DNA of 64,000 nt from assembly GCA_019694735.1 (NCBI GenBank), contig JAIBBJ010000194.1:1-64000 (forward strand), in the 5' to 3' direction. Shown here piece by piece: positions 41,707 through 49,791 of the stretch. The notes beneath the pieces were generated by a model. That model saw only the letters and a list, made by a program, of their open reading frames with translations. It had not been told where the DNA came from and ran no database searches. The position numbers and the translations under genes are program-made. Source of the DNA: Gemmatimonadaceae bacterium. GTDB taxonomy: Bacteria > Gemmatimonadota > Gemmatimonadetes > Gemmatimonadales > Gemmatimonadaceae. Within the stretch, counting starts at the first letter, position 1; every line of letters starts with the position of its first letter.

Positions 41707-43119
41707 TCAGCGCACCTGCTTCCAGCGCGTCCCGCCCGGCGTGTCCTCGATCACGATCCCCTTCTCGTCGAGCGCCCGGCGGATCTCGTCGGCAGTCCCG
41801 AAGTCCCGCCGGGCACGCGCCTCGGCACGCGCCGACAACTGCGCCTCCACCCAGACCGCGAGCCCGCCGTCCACCCGGTCGCGCTCGGGCACGAGGTCGA
41901 GGATCGCGTCCACCATCCGGAACACCTCCCGCGCGCGGCTCAGCGGGCCCGGCTCCGTACCGCCCGCATCGAGTTCCTTGTTGGCGGCCCGGATGAACTC
42001 GAAGAGGGCGGCCATCGCGTTCGGCGCGTTCAGGTCGTCGAAGAGCGCGGCGCGGACTTCATTCTCGAGGCGGTCGGCGGCGTCCTCGAGCGCGCGCGTG
42101 CCGCCCTTGGCCGAGGCGAGCCGATCGGCGAAGTCGCCGACGCGACGCACCGCCTCCATCGATCCCTCGAGCGCCTCGCCCGCGAGGTTGAGCTGCTTGC
42201 GGTAGTGGGTGCTGAACACGAAGTGCCGCACGGCCGCCCCGCTGACGCCGTTCGCCCGGAGGTCGGCGACGTTCTGCACGTTGCCGACCCGCTTCGCCAT
42301 CTTCGCGCCGTCGGTGAGGAGGAACTCCCCGTGGCACCAGCATCGCGCGAACGGCTTCCCCGACGCGGCCTCGCTCTGCGCGATCTCGTCCTCGTGGTGC
42401 GGGAACACGAGGTCGATCCCGCCCGCGTGCAGGTCGAGCGTCTCGCCGAGGAGCGCCATCGCCATCGCCGAGCACTCGAGGTGCCACCCGGGCCGCCCGC
42501 GGCCCCAGGGCGAATCCCACGCGGCACCGCAGGCCTCGTCCTCGGGCTTGGCCGCCTTCCAGAGGGCGAAGTCCTGCGCGTTCTCCTTCGAATAGTCGTC
42601 CTGCGCGACGCGCGCGCCGCTCTGGATCTCGCGCGTATCGAGCCGCGAGAGCCGGCCGTACGTCGGGAACTTCGCGATCGCGAAGTAGACGGATCCGTCC
42701 TCCGCGAGGTAGGCGACCCCGTTGGCGATGAGGCGCTCCACGAGCGCGATCATCTCGGGGATGTACGCGGTCGCCCGCGGATAGTGCTCCGCGTCCTCGA
42801 TCCGCAGGTACTTCCGGTCGGCGTGGAAGATGGTGACGATCGGGTCGGTCACCTGCTGGATCGTCTTCCCCTGCTCGGCCGCGCGGCGGATGATCTTGTC
42901 GTCGACGTCGGTGAGGTTCATCACCTGGACGACCTGCCACCCGCGCAGGCGCAGGACGCGCCGCATCAGATCCTCGAAGAGGAAGGTGCGGAAATTCCCG
43001 AGGTGCGCCGGGTTGTAGACCGTCGGGCCGCAGGTGTAGAGCTTGACGGTCTCACCGTCGATCGGAGCGAAGGGCTCGACGGCGCGCGAGAGCGTGTTGT
43101 AGAGGCGGAACTCGGGCAT
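41707..43119 (-). CDS. cysS: Cysteinyl-tRNA synthetase
   Basis: 470 aa from the ATG at 43117-43119 (MPEFRLYNTLSRAVEPF). The HIGH-equivalent is HLGN (39-42), with zinc ligands Cys30 (YTCGPTVYNP), the Cys of GWHLECSAMAM, and the HHEDE motif. The second catalytic signature reads KMAKRVGN (about 271) instead of the usual KMSKSLGN. Both lysine-flanking positions are changed, yet the rest of the enzyme is intact. C-terminal anticodon-binding region present. It lies 8 bp after the ABC-ATPase gene, probably co-transcribed with it. Confidence 0.95.
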   Translation of the reverse strand: MPEFRLYNTLSRAVEPFAPIDGETVKLYTCGPTVYNPAHLGNFRTFLFEDLMRRVLRLRGWQVVQVMNLTDVDDKIIRRAAEQGKTIQQVTDPIVTIFHADRKYLRIEDAEHYPRATAYIPEMIALVERLIANGVAYLAEDGSVYFAIAKFPTYGRLSRLDTREIQSGARVAQDDYSKENAQDFALWKAAKPEDEACGAAWDSPWGRGRPGWHLECSAMAMALLGETLDLHAGGIDLVFPHHEDEIAQSEAASGKPFARCWCHGEFLLTDGAKMAKRVGNVQNVADLRANGVSGAAVRHFVFSTHYRKQLNLAGEALEGSMEAVRRVGDFADRLASAKGGTRALEDAADRLENEVRAALFDDLNAPNAMAALFEFIRAANKELDAGGTEPGPLSRAREVFRMVDAILDLVPERDRVDGGLAVWVEAQLSARAEARARRDFGTADEIRRALDEKGIVIEDTPGGTRWKQVR

Positions 43120-43127
43120 GCCGAAAG

Positions 43128-44039
43128 CTACGGGTCCGGCGAAGGGCCCGGCAACGGCGCGGCCTCCTCGGCGACCCGCGAGGCCCGCACCTCGACCCCG
43201 GCCTCTCGGCAGAGCGCGAGGATGGCCTCGGGGCTCTGCCCCGCGAGCGGGACGCGGAGCCGACGCCCGCGCCGCGCAAGACTCGGCAGCCGCCGGACGA
43301 GCCGGCGCATCGCTTCCTCGGGGCGTGGCACCGCGAGTTCCAGCACGGACCGACGCGCCGCCGCCGGTATCCGTTCCGTCAGTCGGCCCCGGACGAGCGT
43401 GAAGTGCCGGTCCACGCCCGCCAGCACCTCGAGCGGCCGCACGTCGCGGACCGCGACCAGCACGGCCACGCCGCGCGCCGCCACGTCGCGCAGGAGGTCC
43501 ATCGCCTGCGCGCGCTCCTCCGGACCGCAGAAGGCGAACGGCTCCTCGCAACAGAGCAGGCGGGGGGCGGCGAGGAGCGCCTGCGCGACGACGACGCGGA
43601 ATCGGTCGAGGGCGGCCAGCTGACCGAGCCGCACGCGCGACAGGCCGCGCAGACCGACCCGTGCCATCAGCGGCACGAAGCGCGCGGGGGCCGGCAATGC
43701 GGCATCGGCGAGGGCGAGCTGGTCGGCGTGGAACGCGAGCGCCTGCCGCACGGTCAGGAAGCTGTACTCCCACGGACGCGCGCCGATGAGTTGCGGTCGC
43801 GCCTCGGCGGGATCGTGCCGGCCGAGCCAACGGACCGTGCCGGCGGTCGGAGCGGCCTGCCCGGTGGCAACGAGGAGGAGGGTGCTCTTGCCGGCCCCGG
43901 CGCCACCGGACACGAGGGCGACCTCGCCGACGCGGAGCGCGAAGGAGACCCGGTCGAGGGCGCAGCTCTCGGCGGCGCCGCCAAGGATGCCGGCGCGCCA
44001 TCGCCGAGTCACGTCATGGAGTTCCAGGGCGGGAAGCAT
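43128..44039 (-). CDS. Degenerate ABC-type ATP-binding protein
   Basis: 303 aa. Walker A is intact (GGAGAGKST, 45-53). Three other nucleotide-binding elements are altered. The signature region reads VRLGQLAALDR (about 136-146) instead of LSGGQ. Walker B reads LLCCEEP (161-167), with Glu where the Mg-binding Asp should be. The switch-His region reads VAVRDV with no His. A C-terminal extension (about 215-303) rich in Arg and Leu follows. No permease lies beside it, while cysS follows after 8 bp. It may bind but not efficiently hydrolyse ATP, or act in a non-transport role. Function unknown. Start ATG at 44037-44039, no clear ribosome site. Confidence 0.75.
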   Translation of the reverse strand: MLPALELHDVTRRWRAGILGGAAESCALDRVSFALRVGEVALVSGGAGAGKSTLLLVATGQAAPTAGTVRWLGRHDPAEARPQLIGARPWEYSFLTVRQALAFHADQLALADAALPAPARFVPLMARVGLRGLSRVRLGQLAALDRFRVVVAQALLAAPRLLCCEEPFAFCGPEERAQAMDLLRDVAARGVAVLVAVRDVRPLEVLAGVDRHFTLVRGRLTERIPAAARRSVLELAVPRPEEAMRRLVRRLPSLARRGRRLRVPLAGQSPEAILALCREAGVEVRASRVAEEAAPLPGPSPDP

Positions 44040-44137
44040 GGCGCGACGATCGCGTCGATCCGCGTCGGCTCCGTCATCGCGATGCTGCGCCGAGGTGCGG
44101 AACGTTCACGCACCCGACGCTCCCCGACGGTGGCGCC

Positions 44138-45388
44138 TCAGGCGCGGTCCGGGCGGTCGTCGCGCGTGGTCGGCGGCGCCGCCGGCACGACCGGCGGCGT
44201 GTCGTCGGCGGACGGCGTCATCCGCCGTGTCCCGCCGCCGGGCGTCGTGCGCCATGTCCCGGTGTCGACGCCATCGCTCTCGAGCGAACGCCGCTCCCTG
44301 CGGGTGAGGACCTTCTTCACGACCGGGAGCGCGTACTCCTCGTCCTGATAGATGCGCCCGATCAGCACGCGCCGGACCAGCACCATGACCACGGCGAGCA
44401 GCGGGACCGCGACCACGAGGCCGAAGGGCCCGAGCAGCTTGCCGCTGATCAACACGCTCATGATGGTCAGCACCGGCGGCAGGTCCACCTTCTTGTGCAT
44501 CAGGAGCGGCACGACGAGCTGGTTCTCCGCGACGTGGATGATGGTGCCGAGGAGTACGACGAGCAGCGCCTGGGTGCCGCCGCCGTCGCCGGGGAGCACG
44601 AAGAGCGCCGGCAGCAGCGTCGAGACGAAGGTGCCGAAGAAGGGCACGACCGCGACGAGGCCGGTGAAGATGCCGAATGCGAGCCAGTACGGGACATCGA
44701 GGAGCCAGAGGCCGAACGCGGTCAGTGCCGCGAGGGTGACCATCGCGAGGAGCTGGGCGATGGTCCAGGCGCGGAGCGTCTCCGAGACGGCCGCGATGAC
44801 CTCCTCGGCGACCTCGCGATGCCGCGGCGGCGTGACGGAGATCGCGAGGTCCCGGTAGAGGTCGGGGCGCAGGGCGAAGTAGATCGCCATGACCAGCACC
44901 GCGACCAGGTCGATCGCGAGATGCAGCGTGCCGAACAGGCGCGGCACGAGCGCGCCGAGGAGCTGCTCGGCCTCCTGCAGCGCGACGCCGAGGATGCGGT
45001 GCTCGCCGGCCGCGACCCGGTCCGCCATCCCCGGCACGCGGAGGAGGAGCCGCTCGAGTCCGGCCTCCCATTTGGTCACCAGGTCGGGAAGGACGGCGAC
45101 GAGACCGCGGGTCTGCTCGATGACCGGGGGCACGAGCAGGAAGCCGATGCCCACGACCGCCGCGACCGAGCATGTGAGCGCGACGGCGAACGCGGCCCCG
45201 CGCGGCAATCGCGTCCGCGCGACGAGCAGATCCGTCACCGCCGACAGGTAGACGGCGAGGAGGACGCCGAGGAAGAGCAGGAGCAGCAGGTCGGCGACGG
45301 CGCCGGCCAGCCAGAGCAGCAGGACCGTGACGAGGATGGCGGTGAATCCGGGGAGGATCCAGACCCGCCGCACCGAGGTGTCGTTCAC
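44138..45388 (-). CDS. AI-2E family transporter (multi-spanning membrane protein)
   Basis: 416 aa from a GTG (45386-45388) with GGGAG upstream. A far upstream ATG would add an Arg/Ser-rich extension that overlaps pspA and looks like non-coding frame. About eight hydrophobic segments in the AI-2E arrangement: two near the N-terminus (ILPGFTAILVTVLLLWL, LLLLLFLGVLLAVYLSAV), the amphipathic middle domain, then a C-terminal cluster with VPYWLAFGIFTGLVAVVPFFG and NQLVVPLLMHKKVDLPPVLT. Family members export autoinducer-2 or act as Na/H exchangers, and the substrate cannot be told here. A cytoplasmic Thr/Pro tail ends the protein. Located 31 bp after pspA. Confidence 0.88.
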   Translation of the reverse strand: MNDTSVRRVWILPGFTAILVTVLLLWLAGAVADLLLLLFLGVLLAVYLSAVTDLLVARTRLPRGAAFAVALTCSVAAVVGIGFLLVPPVIEQTRGLVAVLPDLVTKWEAGLERLLLRVPGMADRVAAGEHRILGVALQEAEQLLGALVPRLFGTLHLAIDLVAVLVMAIYFALRPDLYRDLAISVTPPRHREVAEEVIAAVSETLRAWTIAQLLAMVTLAALTAFGLWLLDVPYWLAFGIFTGLVAVVPFFGTFVSTLLPALFVLPGDGGGTQALLVVLLGTIIHVAENQLVVPLLMHKKVDLPPVLTIMSVLISGKLLGPFGLVVAVPLLAVVMVLVRRVLIGRIYQDEEYALPVVKKVLTRRERRSLESDGVDTGTWRTTPGGGTRRMTPSADDTPPVVPAAPPTTRDDRPDRA

Positions 45389-45419
45389 CGCGTCACGCTC
45401 CCGCCCGCGCGCGCGCCGT

Positions 45420-46184
45420 TCAGGGCTTCTTGTCCTCGACGTGCGCGTCCACCGTCTCCTCACCGGCGCCGAGGCGCTTCGGCGGTGCCGCAGCGCCGGA
45501 CGGGAGGAGCCCCATCTTCTGCTTGAGCGCGAGCAGCTGCTGGTCGGCGCTGGCGGCGCCCGCCACCTTCTCGAGTCGCTTGAAGTCCGACGCGAGCCGG
45601 TCGCCCGAGAACTCCTCATCGATCTCGGTGCTCGCCTTGATCATGCGCTCGTTGCTCGAGATCTTCTCCTCCATCCGGGCGAAGGCCTCGAACGCCGACT
45701 TCTCGGACATCGACGACATCGTCTCGGAGATCTTCTGCTGTGCCTGCGCGCGGCGCTGGCGGGCGAGGAGGAGGTTCTTCTTGCGCTTCGCCTCCTCGAT
45801 CTTGTCGTTGAGGTCGCGGAGCGAGTTCTTGAGCTTCTCCGTCTCCAGCTGGTGCGCCTGCCAGGTGGTGAACAGCGCATTGGCGTGCTCGGCGTGCTCG
45901 GCCTGCCGGACGAGCGCCTGCTTCGCGAGGTCGTCGCGCCCCTCCTTCACGGCGAGCATGGCCTTCGCCTCCCAGTCGGCGGCGGCCTTCTCCTCGGCCT
46001 CCGCCTGGTCCTTGAGGCGTTTCTCGTCGGCGATCGCCGCGGCCACCTGCTGCTTGGCGCGCGCGAGCTGGTTGCGCATGTCGACCACGATCTGGTCCAG
46101 CATCTTCTCCGGATCCTCGGCGCGCGAGATCAGGTCGTTGATGTTGGACTTCAGCAGGGTGGCCAGGCGGTCGAAGATGCCCAT
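45420..46184 (-). CDS. pspA: Phage-shock protein A family (PspA/IM30, ESCRT-III-like)
   Basis: 254 aa from ATG at 46182-46184 (MGIFDRLATLLKSNINDLIS), the standard N-terminal amphipathic helix. The rest is coiled coil (LDQIVVDMRNQLARAKQQVA, then KNSLRDLNDKIEEAKRKKNL), followed by a Pro/Ala linker and a short acidic tail (EETVDAHVEDKKP). Protects the inner membrane and polymerises on damaged bilayer. It lies 2 bp after the YbjN-like gene and 31 bp before the AI-2E gene, forming a small envelope-stress operon. The usual PspF/PspBC partners are not nearby. Confidence 0.94.
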   Translation of the reverse strand: MGIFDRLATLLKSNINDLISRAEDPEKMLDQIVVDMRNQLARAKQQVAAAIADEKRLKDQAEAEEKAAADWEAKAMLAVKEGRDDLAKQALVRQAEHAEHANALFTTWQAHQLETEKLKNSLRDLNDKIEEAKRKKNLLLARQRRAQAQQKISETMSSMSEKSAFEAFARMEEKISSNERMIKASTEIDEEFSGDRLASDFKRLEKVAGAASADQQLLALKQKMGLLPSGAAAPPKRLGAGEETVDAHVEDKKP

Positions 46185-46186
46185 CG

Positions 46187-46588
46187 TCAGCGGGCCTCGC
46201 GGTAGTGAGCCAGCTCGCGCAGGTGGGAGGCGAGCGACAGGGTGATGCTCTCGTAGGCCGCCAGGAACTCCTCGTAGTCGAGGTGGGCGAGCTCGAGCGC
46301 TTCGGTGAGCACGACCTCGCCCTGCTGGATCCCGTAGGAGCCATGCAGGAGGTCGGTGGCATTCAGTTCGAGGAGCCGGCGGCAGAGCCGATCGGCGGCG
46401 CCGTTCGCCGGCAGTGCCATCACCTTCACACGGAGCACGACCACCGGCGGCGAGTGGTGCACGACGACGGTCATGTCGAAGTCGCCCCCGGGCTGCACGG
46501 CCCAGAGTCCCGGCTCGATCTCCGTGTAGGTGGAGCCCTCGGCGGCGAGTCGGCCGAGGAAGCCTTCGATCTGTTCGCGCGAGACCAT
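46187..46588 (-). CDS. YbjN-like (CesT/type III chaperone-fold) small protein
   Basis: 133 aa. Pattern of a YbjN domain: N-terminal helix (REQIEGFLGRLAAEG), a strand with EPGLWAVQPGGDF, a strand VVVLRVKVMALP, then a helix LCRRLLELNATDLLHGSYGI and the final helix with LAHLDYEEFLAAYESITLSL. Such domains bind partner proteins. Its stop lies 2 bp before pspA, so a partnership with PspA is likely (inference). The 102 bp upstream to the neighbouring stop contain a G-run and a possible GGAGGG but no convincing promoter. Confidence 0.78.
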   Translation of the reverse strand: MVSREQIEGFLGRLAAEGSTYTEIEPGLWAVQPGGDFDMTVVVHHSPPVVVLRVKVMALPANGAADRLCRRLLELNATDLLHGSYGIQQGEVVLTEALELAHLDYEEFLAAYESITLSLASHLRELAHYREAR

Positions 46589-46690
46589 ATCGGGCCTGGG
46601 TGAAGGGACACCCTCCTACCGGGGGGGTGTGTCGGAAAGTTTCACCCGGGCAAGGGCTTACGCCAGTCGGGCGCGCGGGCGGCGCGGGTC

Positions 46691-48034
46691 CTACCGCGTC
46701 CAGACCACGACGACCCCGCACCCATCGAAATCATTGAACGGCGGGGGCGCCATGTTGGCGTCGTAGACCTCGATGCGCTTGGCCCGCTGCATCAGGCCCT
46801 GTTCCTCGATGACATCGATGTCGCGGTTGTCGTATCCGTCGATGAACCACCGCGGGCGGCAGAACCCCGATCCGCGACGGAGCATGAGCATCGGCCCCTG
46901 TCGCGTCTGCTGGACCGCGGCCCGCGGCACGAACGATGCCACGGCCGTGCTGGTGATGACGGGGAGCCTCGCGAGCGCGGTGTCGCTCACGAACCAGCCG
47001 CGGCCGAGCGACTTGCGGTGCTCGAACTGGAGCTGGCCAGCGGTCATGGGCTCTCCGGTGACGGTGACCGCCGCGAGTTCCTGCACGCGCTCGAGGCGGA
47101 GGGTATCGAGGTCGACCTCGGGCTCGAGGAGGTCGCGCTCGACGAACCGTGGCACGAGGCCGATCGCGCGCGCGATGAACTGCGTGGTGCGGCGCGGCAC
47201 GCCCTCAAGGACGAACCGCCCGTCGGCGGCCGTGCGCGCCGTGCGGCCGGTGTCGCCAGCGATGCCGACGGTCGCGCCGGCGACCGGCGCGCCGTCCGCC
47301 CCGACGAGCCGGCCCGTGACCCGCGCCGTGACGTCCCACGGACCGGCCACGAGGTCACGCCGGAGCACGGGGGCGCCATGGAGTCCGAGGACCACCTGCC
47401 CCGACGCGACGGTCTCACTGCCGGCGACCAGCGCGACCTCGGCGTCCGTCGGGATGCCGCAGAGCACGTACAGCCCGGTCGCGTCGACGGTGTCGAGTGC
47501 GGCGCGCTGGCGCCCCTCGAGCACGCCGCGCGCGATGAGGGTCTCGTGCCAGCGCGCCCCGACCGCCACGCCGGCCTGCGGCGCGCCATCCGGACCGCGC
47601 ACCTCGCCGACGAGGATGCCCTCGTTCTCGCCGAGCGCGGTCCCGCACGCCCTCCGCTGGAAGGACGCGATGGAGGGGGTCGCGAGCCGCACGTCCACCA
47701 CGGCCGCGTTGGCGACGTTCACGCGCGCGCGAAGCGGCGGCAGGCCGAGCGAGTCGAGCGACGGGCTGCCCCACGCGACCTCGGCGGCCCCGGCCGGAAC
47801 GTCGAGGAACTCGAAGCGTCCGCGGCCGTCGGTGGTCGCGCGCCGTCCGGCCCCCAGCAGCACGACCTCGACCCCGGGTATGCCGGCGCGGGTGCGCAGC
47901 GAATCGAACAGCACGCCGCGGATGGTCCCCTGCGCGCGCAGCGGCGCCGCGGCGAGGAGCGCCAGTACGACGGGCGCCACCCGGCGCAGGGTGGCACCGA
48001 GCCGACCGGAACTGGACCGGGAGAGCGATCGCAT
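46691..48034 (-). CDS. Secreted carboxypeptidase-regulatory-like protein with a plug-like C-terminus
   Basis: 447 aa from the ATG at 48032-48034, chosen over a farther in-frame start because it has GAGGT 8 nt upstream and opens a signal peptide (VAPVVLALLAAAPLRAQG). Three carboxypeptidase regulatory-like repeats are visible: TIRGVLFDSLRTRAGIPGVE (about 37), ILVGEVRGPDGAPQAGV (about 140), RVTGRLVGADGAPVAGATVG (about 238). The C-terminal quarter (PMLMLRRGSGFCRPRWFIDG, then IEVYDANMAPPPFNDFDGCG) resembles a TonB-receptor plug, but no barrel follows. Likely an envelope protein or a shortened SusC-type receptor. Monocistronic. Confidence 0.82.
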   Translation of the reverse strand: MRSLSRSSSGRLGATLRRVAPVVLALLAAAPLRAQGTIRGVLFDSLRTRAGIPGVEVVLLGAGRRATTDGRGRFEFLDVPAGAAEVAWGSPSLDSLGLPPLRARVNVANAAVVDVRLATPSIASFQRRACGTALGENEGILVGEVRGPDGAPQAGVAVGARWHETLIARGVLEGRQRAALDTVDATGLYVLCGIPTDAEVALVAGSETVASGQVVLGLHGAPVLRRDLVAGPWDVTARVTGRLVGADGAPVAGATVGIAGDTGRTARTAADGRFVLEGVPRRTTQFIARAIGLVPRFVERDLLEPEVDLDTLRLERVQELAAVTVTGEPMTAGQLQFEHRKSLGRGWFVSDTALARLPVITSTAVASFVPRAAVQQTRQGPMLMLRRGSGFCRPRWFIDGYDNRDIDVIEEQGLMQRAKRIEVYDANMAPPPFNDFDGCGVVVVWTR

Positions 48035-48068
48035 GGCAGGGACCTCGCGGAGAACGTGCGCGGCGCGC

Positions 48069-48113
48069 ACGGCGCGGCGCCGCGCCGTCGGCGGTGTGCG
48101 GTCGGCGGTGTGC
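48069..48113. repeat. Palindrome and short tandem repeat upstream of 46691-48034
   Basis: A perfect 20-bp palindrome (48069-48088, ACGGCGCGGC and its mirror) is directly followed by two copies of GTCGGCGGTGTGC (48087-48099 and 48101-48113, period 14). In the 135-bp gap between this gene and sdaAA. Could be a regulatory site. In GC-rich DNA chance is also possible. Confidence 0.45.
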
Positions 48114-48169
48114 CGCGTCATGCGTCGTACCCGGGGGCCGCGACGGCGTTCGCCGCGGCCGGCCCGGAC

Positions 48170-49048
48170 TCAGGTCCGCTTGATCTGGACGAGTCGTTCC
48201 TTCGCGAGCCGACGACCGGTGGGGGTCGCCGCGAGGCCACCGCCGGCCGTCTCGCGGTAGCGGACGTCCATCTCGCGGCCGATGTCGCCCATCGTGTCGA
48301 TGACCTCGTCGGCGGGGATGGCGAACGTGATGCCGGCCATCGCCATCTCGACGGCGGCCAGCGCGATCGCCGCACCGGTCGCGTTGCGGAACACGCACGG
48401 CAGTTCCACGAGCCCGCCGAGGGGATCGCAGACGAGCCCGAGGGTGCCCTGCTGCGCCAGCGCGGTGGCGTGCCCGACCATCGCCGGCGTGCCGCCCAGC
48501 ATCTCCGTGGCAGCGCCAGCGGCCATGCCCGCGGCCGCCCCGGTCTCCGCCTGGCAGCCGCCTTCGGCGCCGGAGAGCGACGCACGCTGCGCGACGACCG
48601 CTCCGATGAGGCCGGCGGTCGCGAGCGCGTCGATGAGGTGCTCGTCGTCGATGCCGCGCTGCTCGGCGAGGCCGAGGAGCACGGCCGGGAGCACGCCAGC
48701 GCCACCGGCGGTCGGCGCGGCGACGATCACGCCCATCGCGGCGTTGACCTCCTGCACCGCGAGCGCCTTCATGAGCACATCACGGAAGACGGTGCCGGCG
48801 AGCGGCCCGGCCGGACCGCTGCGCAGCTTCGCCGCATCGCCGCCGACCAGCCCGGAGTTGGAGCGGAGGTCGCCGGTGACGCCCTGCGCGACCGCGTGAC
48901 GCATCACCGCGAGCGCGCGCCCGAGCGCCGCACGGATCTCCTCGACCGGGCGACCCTGGTCGCGCGACTCGATCTCCAGTGCGCACCGGGCGAGCGTCGT
49001 CCCCTTCCGCTCGGCGTCCGCGATCGCGTCGTGCAGGGAGTGGTACAT
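48170..49048 (-). CDS. sdaAA: L-serine dehydratase, alpha subunit (iron-sulfur)
   Basis: 292 aa. Catalytic subunit that deaminates L-serine to pyruvate and ammonia using a 4Fe-4S cluster. Three Cys in the expected setting: EGGCQAE, GLVCDPLGG and ELPCVFRN. Also NSGLVGGDAAKL and APTAGGAGVLPAVL. ATG overlaps the sdaAB stop as TGATG, so the two subunits are made together. Full length for the split, Gram-positive-type enzyme. Confidence 0.94.
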   Translation of the reverse strand: MYHSLHDAIADAERKGTTLARCALEIESRDQGRPVEEIRAALGRALAVMRHAVAQGVTGDLRSNSGLVGGDAAKLRSGPAGPLAGTVFRDVLMKALAVQEVNAAMGVIVAAPTAGGAGVLPAVLLGLAEQRGIDDEHLIDALATAGLIGAVVAQRASLSGAEGGCQAETGAAAGMAAGAATEMLGGTPAMVGHATALAQQGTLGLVCDPLGGLVELPCVFRNATGAAIALAAVEMAMAGITFAIPADEVIDTMGDIGREMDVRYRETAGGGLAATPTGRRLAKERLVQIKRT

Positions 49049-49722
49049 CAGCCGCCCACCTTGTCGATGCGGTGCGTCCAGCGCACCCAGGGCAGCCCCT
49101 TGAGCGCGGCACCGACGGCGTCCTCGGGGCGCTCGTCCACCTCGATGACCATGAAGGCATCACCGCCACGGTGCTTCCGGGACAGGCGGAGGGTCGCGAT
49201 GTTGACGCCCGCGTCGCTGAGGATGCCGGCGATCCGCGCGATCGAGCCCTTGATGTCCTCGGCGACCATCACGATGGTGTGGTGCGATCCGTCGACCTCG
49301 ACGGGATAGCCATCGATCTGGGACACCCGGATGCGCCCGGCACCGAGCGACGCCCCGAGCATCACGTGCTGCCGGTGCTGGCGCTTGACGCTGATGCGGA
49401 CGGTGTTCGGATGCACCTCCGGTTCCTCGCCGAGGGTGGTCTTCTCGAAGCGCCAGTCGAGCCCTTCGCGTTCCACGATGCCGAGCGCATCGCGCAGGCG
49501 TTCGTCATCGGGCCGGAAGCCGAGCAGGCCGCCGACGATCGCCTTGTCGGTGCCATGCCCCTCACCGGTGCGGGCGAACGAGCCGTGCAGCTCGATGAGC
49601 GCGGTCTCCGGCGTGCCGGCGACGAGATCGCGCGCGATGAGGCCGAGGCGGCAGGCGCCGGCCGTGTGACTCGAACTGGGGCCGACCATCACGGGCCCGA
49701 TGATGTCGAGGATGGAGACCAT
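49048..49722 (-). CDS. sdaAB: L-serine dehydratase, beta subunit (with ACT domain)
   Basis: 224 aa from ATG at 49720-49722 (MVSILDIIGPVMVGPSSSHT). The N-terminal beta domain carries the GPSSSHTAGA signature and HGSFARTGEGHGTDKA. The C-terminal ACT domain (HHTIVMVAEDIKGSIARIAG, then AGVNIATLRLSRKH) usually senses an amino acid. No ribosome site is visible. Instead a TAnnTT box ends 6 nt before the ATG, so the mRNA is probably leaderless. First of the two-gene sda operon. Confidence 0.94.
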   Translation of the reverse strand: MVSILDIIGPVMVGPSSSHTAGACRLGLIARDLVAGTPETALIELHGSFARTGEGHGTDKAIVGGLLGFRPDDERLRDALGIVEREGLDWRFEKTTLGEEPEVHPNTVRISVKRQHRQHVMLGASLGAGRIRVSQIDGYPVEVDGSHHTIVMVAEDIKGSIARIAGILSDAGVNIATLRLSRKHRGGDAFMVIEVDERPEDAVGAALKGLPWVRWTHRIDKVGG

Positions 49723-49728
49723 GACCGG

Positions 49729-49734
49729 AAGGTA
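49729..49734 (-). promoter_or_regulatory. -10 box (TACCTT) placing sdaAB start as leaderless
   Basis: TACCTT on the minus strand, then six bases (CCGGTC), then ATG. Transcription would begin at or within one base of the start codon. -35 is weak (CTTTCC at about 17 bp). Confidence 0.55.
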
Positions 49735-49779
49735 AGGAGCGGTGGGCGTGGGGAAAGGGCGCCGCCACCGGCGGTCCGC

Positions 49780-49785
49780 TATGTT
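49780..49785 (+). promoter_or_regulatory. -10 box (TATGTT) of the 93-aa gene, leaderless
   Basis: TATGTT, six bases (CGGTCC), then ATG at 49792. Same geometry as the divergent sdaAB box 46 bp away. No clear -35. Confidence 0.55.
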
Positions 49786-49791
49786 CGGTCC

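Noticed and set aside
43128-44039. ABC gene as a pseudogene
   Set aside because: The frame is intact, codon use is normal, Walker A is kept and it is tightly linked to cysS. Degenerate but probably functional is the better reading.
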